From positions 1 through 64,000 of the forward strand of contig NZ_AZCZ01000007.1 in NCBI RefSeq assembly GCF_001434055.1: DNA of 64,000 bases, read 5' to 3'. Source of the DNA: Levilactobacillus parabrevis ATCC 53295 (lineage in GTDB: Bacteria; Bacillota; Bacilli; Lactobacillales; Lactobacillaceae). Every line of letters starts with the position of its first letter. The stretch's first letter is position 1. The translations under genes were made by a program, and so were the position numbers. The notes under the pieces were generated by a model that saw only the letters and a list, made by a program, of their open reading frames with translations, did not search any database and had not been told where the DNA came from. Below are positions 44,088-51,835 of the stretch, in pieces.

Positions 44088-44792
44088 TTAATCGTTCGTC
44101 GCCTCCTCAACCGGGCGCACCGCAAAGTTATGCTTGAGGCCCGGCCAAATAAACCGATCCGTCAGGTTAATGATGGTTCCGGTGAAGATCAACGCGAAGA
44201 CCGTCCCTAAATTAATCGCAAAGAGGTTGTGGGTCACGATCCAACTCACTACGATAATGGTGACCGGTGGAATGAAATTCAACAGTTGCGCATGAAGTAC
44301 GTTACCGTGACAATACATGAACCGCAAAATATTCGTGGTATCGTCGTTAGGATGCATCACCAGGTTGGCCCGCTGATACAGTGATATCGCGATACAAAAG
44401 ATAGTGACGCCAGCCACCGCGAGGAAGCCGCGCGTAAACATCGACAATTTGAGGATGCCCATGCGATAGAACATCGCCGTAAAAAAGTTGACGAAGAAAC
44501 TCACGAAAAACATGAATCCAATCTCGCCGAAGAAGCGCCGCGGTTCCCACCGCCGCAATAAGAATTGATTGGCAACTGCGGCCAAACAACTGACCACAAA
44601 AACCGGCCAGCCAATACCAATCTTAAACCACTCGCTCAGATTGACTTCGGACGCCATCCACGGACTGGCTCCCATGTTGGCCGCCACTGTAAGTCCACTG
44701 CCAAATGCGTTGATGACCAAACCCAGAATCAAGGCCGTCCACCGCTGTTTTAATGTATTCTTGATGAGATTCATCTCCTCAATTCTTTTCAT
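44088..44792 (-). CDS. YczE-like membrane protein, first copy
   Basis: A 234-residue polytopic protein and paralogue of the next gene, with a C-terminal extension, AVRPVEEATND, that the other lacks. The ATG at 44792 has an AGAGG site only 4 nt away. A second ATG at 44774 directly abuts GAGGAG and is too close for it. An in-frame ATC at 44765 lies 9 nt from GAGGAG, like the ATT in the second copy. The start is therefore uncertain, although the family and tandem duplication are clear. Confidence 0.82.
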   Translation of the reverse strand: MKRIEEMNLIKNTLKQRWTALILGLVINAFGSGLTVAANMGASPWMASEVNLSEWFKIGIGWPVFVVSCLAAVANQFLLRRWEPRRFFGEIGFMFFVSFFVNFFTAMFYRMGILKLSMFTRGFLAVAGVTIFCIAISLYQRANLVMHPNDDTTNILRFMYCHGNVLHAQLLNFIPPVTIIVVSWIVTHNLFAINLGTVFALIFTGTIINLTDRFIWPGLKHNFAVRPVEEATND

Positions 44793-44862
44793 ATAACCTC
44801 TACGATACTACGATTCTTACGAAATGTAAGCGTATCCTTCAAATTAATCTGACGACCACTAC

Positions 44863-44914
44863 TAAAAAGCGTCGGCAGTCCCAACCCCAATGGCTGTGAC
44901 TGCCGACGCTCTAC
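44863..44914 (-). terminator. Terminator of lepB
   Basis: AGCGTCGGCAGTC and GACTGCCGACGCT are perfect 13-bp arms, followed by TTTTTAG on the minus strand. Confidence 0.88.
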
Positions 44915-44933
44915 TTATCCTGTTTAATTTCAT

Positions 44934-45533
44934 TTAGTAAGCTAATGAGTTGATGTTGACCCGCTTGGTCTTGCTAGAAGCCCAGAATGGCACCTTGACG
45001 ACACCTAAGACCTTATCCTTATCGACGAAGCCCCAGTAACGACTATCGTTGGATACGCTCCGATGGTCCCCTAAGACAAAGTACTTGCCCTTAGGTACGA
45101 CCGTGGCAATCTTCCCATTGTTTCCACCTTGCCAGTCATTTTGGCGTTGGAGACCGGCTAACGTCCAATTCCCAGTTCCGGAAGTCCGTTCGCTGGTGCT
45201 GATGAAGCTCTGGTCGATTCGCTTATTATTTACGTAGACGTAACCATTCTTGCTCTTCACCGAATCTCCGGGCAACCCAATAACTCGCTTGACGTAGTTA
45301 GTATTGGGCTTGGCGGCGGGGTCTTCACCGTGTGCATCGAAAACGATGACACTCAGGTGCTTGACCTTCGACATCTTCCAAGCAAAGACCTTTTCATTAT
45401 TATTCAGGTTAGGCTCCATGGATGGCCCATCGACCCGCACACGCGTGAACACGAACTGTTTGAGGGCTAAGGCAATCGCTAGCCCAATGACGACTGGCAC
45501 AATCCAACTCAAAATTTCCTTTAAGTTTTTCAT
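44934..45533 (-). CDS. lepB: Signal peptidase I
   Basis: Membrane serine peptidase that removes signal peptides from secreted proteins. It has 199 residues and a single N-terminal helix (about 8-28). The catalytic Ser38 is in DGPSMEPN and Lys82 in NYVKRVIGLPGD; the later motif GDHRSVSNDSR is also intact. The length matches Gram-positive type I enzymes. The ATG follows AAGGAGTGCC. It is a single gene with its own terminator. Confidence 0.95.
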   Translation of the reverse strand: MKNLKEILSWIVPVVIGLAIALALKQFVFTRVRVDGPSMEPNLNNNEKVFAWKMSKVKHLSVIVFDAHGEDPAAKPNTNYVKRVIGLPGDSVKSKNGYVYVNNKRIDQSFISTSERTSGTGNWTLAGLQRQNDWQGGNNGKIATVVPKGKYFVLGDHRSVSNDSRYWGFVDKDKVLGVVKVPFWASSKTKRVNINSLAY

Positions 45534-45783
45534 GATGGCACTCCTTATTCTCGGGAATCACTAATTATGTTATTATCATACACCACCCGCCGCACTACGA
45601 ACATTTATTTTGGTCGACAGGGACGCTTTTAATCATATCATTAACCTTCTCAAAGTCCCAAGCTTTACGCAAAATTTACAAGATTGAGACGCAATTGCAA
45701 GGTTCCTGTCACTTTTCGGCTTGCAAATTCAATCGTTTCCAGCAATAATAATACAATACGCTTTGCCTTACATAATGACCGTA

Positions 45784-45819
45784 CTGGACCGCCATTCTGC
45801 TAGTAGAGTGGCGGTCCAG
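45784..45819. repeat. Perfect long inverted repeat upstream of the Bcr/CflA gene
   Basis: CTGGACCGCCA and TGGCGGTCCAG are perfect 11-bp arms; pairing continues through TTCT/AGAG (with one G-U) to a GCTAGT loop. No T-run follows, so it is not an ordinary terminator. Confidence 0.7.
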
Positions 45820-45848
45820 CGTCGTCATCCCTGGTTATTGCGAAATTT

Positions 45849-45854
45849 ATAATA
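45849..45854 (+). promoter_or_regulatory. -10 element of the Bcr/CflA gene
   Basis: A perfect TATAAT lies 22 bp before the TTG start; the -35 is unclear. Confidence 0.5.
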
Positions 45855-45875
45855 CGTTGAAAGGGCTGACTGCTT

Positions 45876-47069
45876 TTGAATCCTATCCTTACACGGCGCC
45901 GGCAAATCTGGTTGACACTTTTGCTGGGGACCGTCAGTGCCACTGGACCACTGGCCATTGATCTGTATCTGCCAGCCTTACCGCAAATGCGAACCCAGTT
46001 TGCCACGAGCGCTTCGCTGATGCAACTAAGTATCACGGCTTGCCTGATTGGACTGGCCCTCGGTCAGCTGATTGCTGGGCCACTATCGGACCAGTATGGC
46101 CGCCGCAAGCCACTCATCGCGGGATTTGTCATCTTTGGCCTGGTCTCACTCGCGATGGCCTTTATTCATTCGATTACTTTATTAATCATTCTCCGATTCA
46201 TTCAAGGGTTAGCCGGGGCAACCGGCCAAGTCATGGCCCGAGCCGTTGCTCGCGACCTCTTCTCCGGGAAGAAACTGACGCGCTTCTATGCGTTGCTCAA
46301 CACCGTCAACGGCGTCTTTCCAATTATTGCGCCAATCATTGGGGGCTTCATGATCCACTATGTCGACTGGGAAGCCATCTTCATTCTGCTGGCCGTCATC
46401 GGCTGGGCAATCGCTCTTGCGGTAGCGCTGGGCTTGCCGGAATCACTTCCCGTTGGCGAACGCCAAACTGGGGGCTTCCAAAGCTCGCTGGGGGCCATGG
46501 GTCGACTGGTCGTTCAACCCGCCTTCTGGCCTCTGATTATGGCCACGGGACTGGTTTACGGTGGCTTATTCAGCTACATCTCGGCCTCGACTTTCGTCTT
46601 CCAGACGGGATTCGGGATGGCGCCTCAGACATTTAGTCTGCTCTACGCCTTTAACGGCCTGGGGATTGTGGTCGGCAGTAACCTACCGGGACAACTCTCG
46701 CGATGGTACTCCAACAGACAACAGGTCACGAGCTTGCTGGCGATAGCGGCGGGTGTGAGTCTGGTCTTATTGGCCACGCTCCTCTTCCCAGCCAACGTCT
46801 GGGTCGTCAGTGGCTTGGTCCTCGCAATGGTTATCCTAATCGGCGCGCTATTCACGCTGACAGTGACGATCATCATGGACCAAGCGACGAAAAATGCTGG
46901 GGGCGCTTCCGCCGTCATTGGTCTGGCCCAGAACGCCTGTGGGGGCCTAGCCTCCCCATTAGTCGGTCTGACCGGCCAATCCTACGCCGCCATGGCAGTC
47001 ATGTTGTTTGTCTGCAATGCGGGTGCACTGGGACTGGTGAAGCATCAAGGTAATACGGCTAAGGCTTAA
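45876..47069 (+). CDS. Bcr/CflA family multidrug efflux MFS transporter
   Basis: Proton-driven drug exporter of 397 residues with 12 helices. The Bcr/CflA hallmark DLYLPALPQM follows TM1, and the motif GPLSDQYGRRKPL lies between TM2 and TM3. The RFIQGLAGATGQVMARAVARD region after TM4 is also characteristic (cited in pieces: RFIQGLAGA, ARAVARD). The start is TTG at 45876, with AAAGGG 10 nt upstream; no ATG precedes the first helix. Substrate unknown (bicyclomycin- or chloramphenicol-like by family). Confidence 0.88.
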   Translation: MNPILTRRRQIWLTLLLGTVSATGPLAIDLYLPALPQMRTQFATSASLMQLSITACLIGLALGQLIAGPLSDQYGRRKPLIAGFVIFGLVSLAMAFIHSITLLIILRFIQGLAGATGQVMARAVARDLFSGKKLTRFYALLNTVNGVFPIIAPIIGGFMIHYVDWEAIFILLAVIGWAIALAVALGLPESLPVGERQTGGFQSSLGAMGRLVVQPAFWPLIMATGLVYGGLFSYISASTFVFQTGFGMAPQTFSLLYAFNGLGIVVGSNLPGQLSRWYSNRQQVTSLLAIAAGVSLVLLATLLFPANVWVVSGLVLAMVILIGALFTLTVTIIMDQATKNAGGASAVIGLAQNACGGLASPLVGLTGQSYAAMAVMLFVCNAGALGLVKHQGNTAKA

Positions 47070-47083
47070 TTTAATTTGTAGCG

Positions 47084-47121
47084 TAGGACATCTAGACGCA
47101 TTTTCTGGATGTCCTTTTTTG
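47084..47121 (+). terminator. Terminator of the Bcr/CflA gene
   Basis: AGGACATC and GATGTCCT pair around a 15-nt loop, followed by TTTTTT. Confidence 0.85.
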
Positions 47122-47200
47122 ATAGATAAATTTGCTCAATTCAACACGATATGTGTCATTTCTTACATTTTCCCTGTCATGAAGGGTTGCTTCAGTCGGC

Positions 47201-47222
47201 AGCTTATATCCCCGATTATAAG
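47201..47222. promoter_or_regulatory. Inverted repeat upstream of the surface protein gene
   Basis: GCTTATA, 8 nt, TATAAGC: perfect 7-bp arms about 60 bp upstream of the promoter. Possible regulator site; no family assigned. Confidence 0.35.
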
Positions 47223-47277
47223 CATAAAGATGTAATTTCAGTTCGATATTAGCAAGTCAAAATTTCAACTTTTATTC

Positions 47278-47305
47278 TTGTGAAATGTTAATCTAATCAT
47301 ATAGT
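47278..47305 (+). promoter_or_regulatory. Promoter of the surface protein gene
   Basis: TTGTGA (47278-47283), a 16-nt spacer and TATAGT (47300-47305). Confidence 0.5.
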
Positions 47306-47360
47306 CCATCAATTGTTTTAAATCGTTAATCATTCGTTTTCAAGGGAGGGGCCGTTCAGT

Positions 47361-49157
47361 ATGAAATGGAAGTTTGGTTTAATTGCTTTGGGTGTTGCGG
47401 TTGGATTGAGTCCTCTATTTGGATATGGAAATAGTTGCAACAATTCTGAGGCTGGTCACAATTTCACCGTGGCACTGGCGGACGAAACCACGTCTGATGA
47501 AACTTATTCAGGAATTATCGGATCTGGAGAAAACAGCGTTCCTTGGACTTTAGAGGACGGCACCCTGACGCTTAAAGGTGGAACTTTGCCACCATTTTCT
47601 GGTAGACCCATAGATAAATATGGTGGGCAACTATTACATGATTTACAATTAGGAAACACCGCCGGCCTTACTGTAACCGACTTTAAGAATAAAGTCTCCA
47701 CCATAAATATTTCAAATACACTTACACTTAGTCCTGATTCATCCTATCTGTTTGCTGGTTTTCCAAATGTAACGAACTACTTAAACTTAAAGAATATCGA
47801 CGCTAGTCAAGTTACCGACATGTCCTCTATGTTCTACGCTAATTCTGCCCTACGAACATTCACAGCTCCTAAGTTTCTCGACGCAAACAATCATAGCCTT
47901 GCTACTATGTTCGGAATGGACCAGAAGCTCGTTTATCTAGATCTATCAGAAATTGATTCGAGCCACATTACTAGTATTAACAATTTAACCCAAAAATGTG
48001 CAATTTTACTGGTGATCAACCTAGCAAACTTTTCATCACAAAATATGAATAGCACCGATGGCTTTTCCAACATATTTGATGCCGACGATGTTGTTACGGA
48101 CATCACGCTGAGTCCCTCAATTATTCTTAATCAGACAACCGTTAAGGAACCCAATCTATCAATTGGCAGTTTTACCGGTAATTGGGTGGATGTTGGCAAT
48201 GGCAATGTTACTTTACTCAGCAAAACACCATCCCTCTTATATCACAACTTATCTGACAATTATCTCTATTACGATCCCAAAGGAAGTACCAGCTTCGATT
48301 CAACAGCTGCTCTATTTGCCGCGTACGATGGATCAGATTCTACACCGAGTGGAAATGTTCACTACGTGCTAGAACCTTCAGATACATCGCGAATTCCGGG
48401 GTCCCCTCCAGTTACACCGATACCAACACCTAACAACCCAGCTCCAACCGAACCCGACACTGCGACCTTTCAGCCCTTTGCCGTCACAGCCACCAAGAAA
48501 ATTGGGCTTTACAGTAGCAAGGACTTTTCGGCTGCTAGTCGCCTTGCCTGGTTCGTCCAAAAACCACAGCTGAAACAGCCGACCTTTACCGTCATCGGCA
48601 CGACTAAATCCACGGCCGGCAACGCCCGCTATCAAGTCCGCGACACCACTCGTGGTTCCGCGACTTATGGTCAGACTGGCTACATCACGACCCAATCAGC
48701 TTACGTCACCCGCACTTACTATGAGAGTGCCCCTGAAGTCGTGACGGTCATCAATCCGGGTGGCATCAACGGCTACAACTCCGCCGCGCTCAAGCAACCG
48801 CAGAAAGCCTATAAGCAAGGTACCCGACTCACCGTCAAAAAAGTCGTTACGCATAACGCCACGACGCGCTTCCTACTCACCAATGGCAAGTACGTCTCCG
48901 CTAACAAGCACTTTGTCACCGCTGGCCAGTATAAAGTGCCAACCAAGGTTCAGGCCAAGACTGCCGTTAATCGCTACGCCACAGTCAATCTGACAAAGAA
49001 GAATAAGCACTATCCGAAAAAGGCCCACGCTGTCTTTAAAGTCCTCGGCTGGGACTACTCCCGGGGAACCAGCACCACGACTGCCGGCACTCTGCGTTAC
49101 CGGGTCGCTGGCGGCTACATTACCGCTAATCCCAAGTACGTTAAGGCCCTCAATTAA
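47361..49157 (+). CDS. Secreted surface protein: BspA-like repeat region plus DUF5776-type C terminus
   Basis: A 598-residue exported protein. The signal peptide covers about 1-40, ending near ALADE. An N-terminal beta domain follows, with GTWTL-like GTLTLKGGTLPPF. Next come BspA/DUF285-type repeats built on IDASQVTDMSSMFYANSAL (about 145-260) and a Pro/Thr linker (about 345-370). The C terminus is made of SH3-like basic repeats such as VRDTTRGSATYGQTGYITT (about 375-598), resembling DUF5776. There is no LPXTG, so attachment is probably non-covalent through the basic repeats. Base composition shifts from A/T-rich to G/C-rich at the linker. The ribosome binding site is AGGGAGGGG. Confidence 0.8.
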   Translation: MKWKFGLIALGVAVGLSPLFGYGNSCNNSEAGHNFTVALADETTSDETYSGIIGSGENSVPWTLEDGTLTLKGGTLPPFSGRPIDKYGGQLLHDLQLGNTAGLTVTDFKNKVSTINISNTLTLSPDSSYLFAGFPNVTNYLNLKNIDASQVTDMSSMFYANSALRTFTAPKFLDANNHSLATMFGMDQKLVYLDLSEIDSSHITSINNLTQKCAILLVINLANFSSQNMNSTDGFSNIFDADDVVTDITLSPSIILNQTTVKEPNLSIGSFTGNWVDVGNGNVTLLSKTPSLLYHNLSDNYLYYDPKGSTSFDSTAALFAAYDGSDSTPSGNVHYVLEPSDTSRIPGSPPVTPIPTPNNPAPTEPDTATFQPFAVTATKKIGLYSSKDFSAASRLAWFVQKPQLKQPTFTVIGTTKSTAGNARYQVRDTTRGSATYGQTGYITTQSAYVTRTYYESAPEVVTVINPGGINGYNSAALKQPQKAYKQGTRLTVKKVVTHNATTRFLLTNGKYVSANKHFVTAGQYKVPTKVQAKTAVNRYATVNLTKKNKHYPKKAHAVFKVLGWDYSRGTSTTTAGTLRYRVAGGYITANPKYVKALN

Positions 49158-49165
49158 CACGATTC

Positions 49166-49211
49166 ACCAAAAATGCGCGTCTCACCCAAAGCGGTAAGGC
49201 TCGCATTTTTA
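49166..49211. terminator. Bidirectional terminator after the surface protein gene
   Basis: AAAAATGCG and CGCATTTTT are perfect arms around a long loop. Confidence 0.7.
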
Positions 49212-50420
49212 CTTGCCGTGATCCCATTGATTCAGCTGAGCCACGACATTCTTCAAAATTTTAATCCCTAATTGATAATCTGGTTCTGACCCCAGCATCC
49301 GAAATGCCAGCGTCCACGCCTCATGATAGGCGCTCACCGTCAGTTGGAAGCTCGGCATGGCCCGGTAGGTTCCCGCAAAGTAGATCTGCGTGACCCGGGT
49401 ATCCCCAAACTTCAGCCGCGTGTGGTCGACGTGACCGAAGTTGGCAAAGGAAACCAGTGCCTGTTCCCGGTGTTTACCGGCCAAACGCCGGACAATTTCT
49501 GGTGGCAAAGCCCGACTCATCCGGTTGATTTCGACCAATGGTGCCAGATAAGCCAGACTATCACGCAACTGACTGATCGTTTCCTGCGTTCGTACCACCA
49601 CGTCCTGAAGCGTATCTCCCTCCTGGACCATGATTGGGACTGGCATTTCGCTGGTCAAATTGGCCACTTGCACAACATTGGTCGCCGCCACTGGCCCTTG
49701 CAATCGCAGATCAACCTGATACGGAATCACCAACTGCCGTTCACCGGTCAAGGAGAACAGGGACAGCGCATAGGCTGATAGGAGGACGGCATTCATGGTG
49801 ACGCCCTGTTGCCGTGCCCGCTGTTGCAGGCGCCGACTCTCTACACGGGGAATCAAGGCCTCGCCCTTATGTGAGTGGACATCCCCTCGTAATTGCGGAA
49901 AGCCCTCCACTACTGGGGTATCGGCCATTTGTGGAATAGGTCGGTGAGGGTGCCGCAAGTAGTTCAAGATGCGTCGAACGCTTCGCTCATTCACAAAGTC
50001 TGCCAAGTCTTGCCCATCATAGGCGGCTGCTAGTAGGTACAAGTAGTGCTTGAAGCCCTCGCCATCGGTCAACAGGCGGCTCATGATCAATCGTAATTGA
50101 TCGTAATCAGCGTAATGAATTACTTGAATCTTTAGCTGCGGTCCTTGTAAAACGTCTAGCCGTCCACGACCCGGATCGTGACTGGCACTGTACTCCGTGA
50201 TTACGTGGTCAATGCTTGCCGGCTGTTCTTCAAATCGATTGCGTCGCAGGTTATAGCGACTAAGGACTTGCGGAACCACGGTCTGCGTTGTCTTTACCGC
50301 CGCTGTCAGTCGTTTGACATCAATGGGGTGCATCAGGCTCAACGTGCATTCCAACAACGGATACGTCTGTGCCAAGTCTAGTGTTGGAATCAGATCCAAC
50401 GGTTCGCCACGATAATTCAC
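49209..50420 (-). CDS. Condensation-domain-like acyltransferase superfamily protein, degenerate active site
   Basis: A 403-residue protein whose layout fits the chloramphenicol-acetyltransferase/NRPS condensation fold: an N-terminal strand set, SRLLTDGEGF near 130, a mid-protein VTMNAVLLSAYAL, and VSFANFGHVD near 330. The catalytic motif HHxxxDG appears as SRLLTDG, keeping Asp-Gly but missing both histidines. It may therefore bind acyl substrates without catalysis, or use other residues. It starts with GTG, with AGGAGG 9 nt upstream. It lies alone, with no NRPS or carrier protein nearby. Confidence 0.55.
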   Translation of the reverse strand: MNYRGEPLDLIPTLDLAQTYPLLECTLSLMHPIDVKRLTAAVKTTQTVVPQVLSRYNLRRNRFEEQPASIDHVITEYSASHDPGRGRLDVLQGPQLKIQVIHYADYDQLRLIMSRLLTDGEGFKHYLYLLAAAYDGQDLADFVNERSVRRILNYLRHPHRPIPQMADTPVVEGFPQLRGDVHSHKGEALIPRVESRRLQQRARQQGVTMNAVLLSAYALSLFSLTGERQLVIPYQVDLRLQGPVAATNVVQVANLTSEMPVPIMVQEGDTLQDVVVRTQETISQLRDSLAYLAPLVEINRMSRALPPEIVRRLAGKHREQALVSFANFGHVDHTRLKFGDTRVTQIYFAGTYRAMPSFQLTVSAYHEAWTLAFRMLGSEPDYQLGIKILKNVVAQLNQWDHGK

Positions 50421-50576
50421 ACGATCACCCCTCCTGCTTAATTTAGGTTCAGTATAGCAAAGCCAGCGACTGAACCTCTATGATTCCGCCAAGAAATAGC
50501 GAAAAGTTAATAATACTGTAACCTAATTTGCAGTCTGTTAGAATGAAGGTAACTGTTAACGAATGGAGTGACACCT

Positions 50577-51104
50577 GTGACAACTCAACCTAAGCCCGTA
50601 TCCTGCAACGCCACCCTTATTGTGACCACCCACCGGGTCTTTCAACCAGATTTAAATGAACACCAGACCGTCTTTGGCGGTAAGATTCTCTCGCTGGTAG
50701 ACGACAGTGCCTCCGTGGCAGCCGTTCGCCTCACACACAAGACGGTCGTCACCGCTTCGTTCGACCACGTAAGCTTTCTGCGGCCCTTTCACCTCGACGA
50801 CTCGATGATTCTGGAAGCCTACGTCAGTGGCACCGGGACGCGCTCCCTGGAGGTCTTCGTCAAAATCATTGGCGAAAACCTCACGACTGGCGACCGCTTC
50901 GTCGGGTTTACTTGCTTTATTACCTACGTCATCGACGATAAATCCGTCACGAGCCCGCTACCTAGTGTCACACCAATCACTGACGAGCAACGTTACTTAT
51001 GCGCCGGCTATCCTCAACGAACCGCACAGCGCAAGGAGCGTCGTCAGGAACAGGCTGGCTTAAATGCGCACGTCACGACCGATTCACCCTGGCCCATCGA
51101 CTAA
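50577..51104 (+). CDS. Acyl-CoA thioesterase (hotdog fold, YciA/YkhA type)
   Basis: A 175-residue hotdog hydrolase that cleaves acyl-CoA. The core helix signature HQTVFGGKILSLVDDSASVAA carries the Asn (in LNEHQ) and Asp typical of the acyl-CoA hydrolase group; the strand FDHVSFLRPFHLDD follows. A second GTG at 50568 is possible, but the GTG at 50577 is 8 nt behind GGAG and is preferred. The C-terminal tail is basic, RKERRQEQ. Physiological role in lactobacilli unclear, perhaps CoA homeostasis. Confidence 0.85.
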   Translation: MTTQPKPVSCNATLIVTTHRVFQPDLNEHQTVFGGKILSLVDDSASVAAVRLTHKTVVTASFDHVSFLRPFHLDDSMILEAYVSGTGTRSLEVFVKIIGENLTTGDRFVGFTCFITYVIDDKSVTSPLPSVTPITDEQRYLCAGYPQRTAQRKERRQEQAGLNAHVTTDSPWPID

Positions 51105-51105
51105 A

Positions 51106-51121
51106 TGTTTCATGTGAAACA
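51106..51121. promoter_or_regulatory. parS site (one mismatch)
   Basis: TGTTTCATGTGAAACA differs from consensus by one base (CATGTG for CACGTG). It begins just after the thioesterase stop and lies 60 bp from a perfect parS. Confidence 0.65.
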
Positions 51122-51157
51122 CCACCGTGTCTCTAATTATCGCCGGTGGTGTTTTCG
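51119..51157 (+). terminator. Terminator of the thioesterase gene
   Basis: ACACCACCG and CGGTGGTGT are perfect arms followed by TTTTC. It overlaps the end of the convergent GNAT gene and touches the parS site. Confidence 0.75.
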
Positions 51158-51714
51158 TCTGGGATTGTTCCACGTGAAACAGTCCACCACTCTTTGGCTA
51201 AAATCCCAAATTGATACAGGTCGAGCCATTGGCCGTCCTGATAAACGGCCTCACGATTGATCCCCTCACGAACAAATCCGACGGCCGCATACGCCCGCAG
51301 TGCCGCTTGATTATTGGCATTAACGTCCAGCGTCACCTTATGCAGTCCCAATTCGTTGAAGGCAAACGACAGAATCGTATTGAGGGTATCCACCCCATAG
51401 CCCTGGCCGCGATCACTCGCGACTGGCAACGCAATTCCTAACTCCGCGCGCCGATTCTTCAACTGAATTTCATCAAGAATCACCCAGCCCAATAAGCCAT
51501 CATCAGCATTGGCCCGCACCATAAAGAAGAACTTGTCGTCGCTGTCCGGATCTGCCGCCAGCTCGGTGTACTCGGCTGCCGTCCACGGATGCAAGGCATC
51601 GGCCGACAAATTCCGCAGGAGTCCGGGCTCCCACTGCGTGTCTTGAAGCCATTCTGCATCCCCGTCACGCATTTCTGTTAGATGAACCAACTGTCCCTGA
51701 ACCACACTTTTCAT
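51133..51714 (-). CDS. GNAT acetyltransferase (RimJ/RimL-like)
   Basis: A 193-residue acetyl-CoA-dependent N-acetyltransferase. It has the acetyl-CoA loop SDRGQGYGVDTLNTIL (about 105-120) and the RimJ-type strand-helix HKVTLDVNANNQAALRAYAAVGF (about 136-158). Targets may be ribosomal protein N termini, small amines or drugs. The C-terminal coding part contains a perfect parS site, read as TVSRGTI. The start ATG has GAGGCACT upstream, a modest ribosome binding site. Confidence 0.85.
   Translation of the reverse strand: MKSVVQGQLVHLTEMRDGDAEWLQDTQWEPGLLRNLSADALHPWTAAEYTELAADPDSDDKFFFMVRANADDGLLGWVILDEIQLKNRRAELGIALPVASDRGQGYGVDTLNTILSFAFNELGLHKVTLDVNANNQAALRAYAAVGFVREGINREAVYQDGQWLDLYQFGILAKEWWTVSRGTIPDENTTGDN
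51166..51181. promoter_or_regulatory. parS site (perfect)
   Basis: TGTTCCACGTGAAACA fits TGTTNCACGTGAAACA exactly. It lies inside the GNAT gene. Confidence 0.88.
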
Positions 51715-51778
51715 GATAGTGCCTCCTCGGCGTTTTCTCTTACTCTACCACACCCGCAACCACGTTGAGCCATAATTG

Positions 51779-51807
51779 TTGGCGGGCTTCGCTAAAACCG
51801 GTATACT
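51779..51807 (+). promoter_or_regulatory. Promoter of the NAD(P)-binding protein gene
   Basis: TTGGCG (51779-51784), a 17-nt spacer and TATACT (51802-51807) lie 29 bp before the start codon. Confidence 0.65.
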
Positions 51808-51835
51808 AATCGCAGCAAATATAGGAGGTCCTTTC

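Larger units (their letters stand above)
45534..45875. other. Divergent intergenic region with a long hairpin
   Basis: No gene is seen. It carries the lepB promoter area, a cre-like sequence with one mismatch (45728-45741), a strong hairpin (45784-45819) and a TATAAT at 45849-45854 for the rightward MFS gene. Confidence 0.5.

Noticed and set aside
45728-45741. cre-like TTCAATCGTTTCCA between lepB and the pump gene
   Set aside because: One fixed base differs and it is far from either promoter; too weak to list as a site.
46040-46636. 198-residue overlapping frame inside the Bcr/CflA gene
   Set aside because: A shifted frame of a clear membrane transporter; it shows Trp/Arg/Ser-rich nonsense composition.
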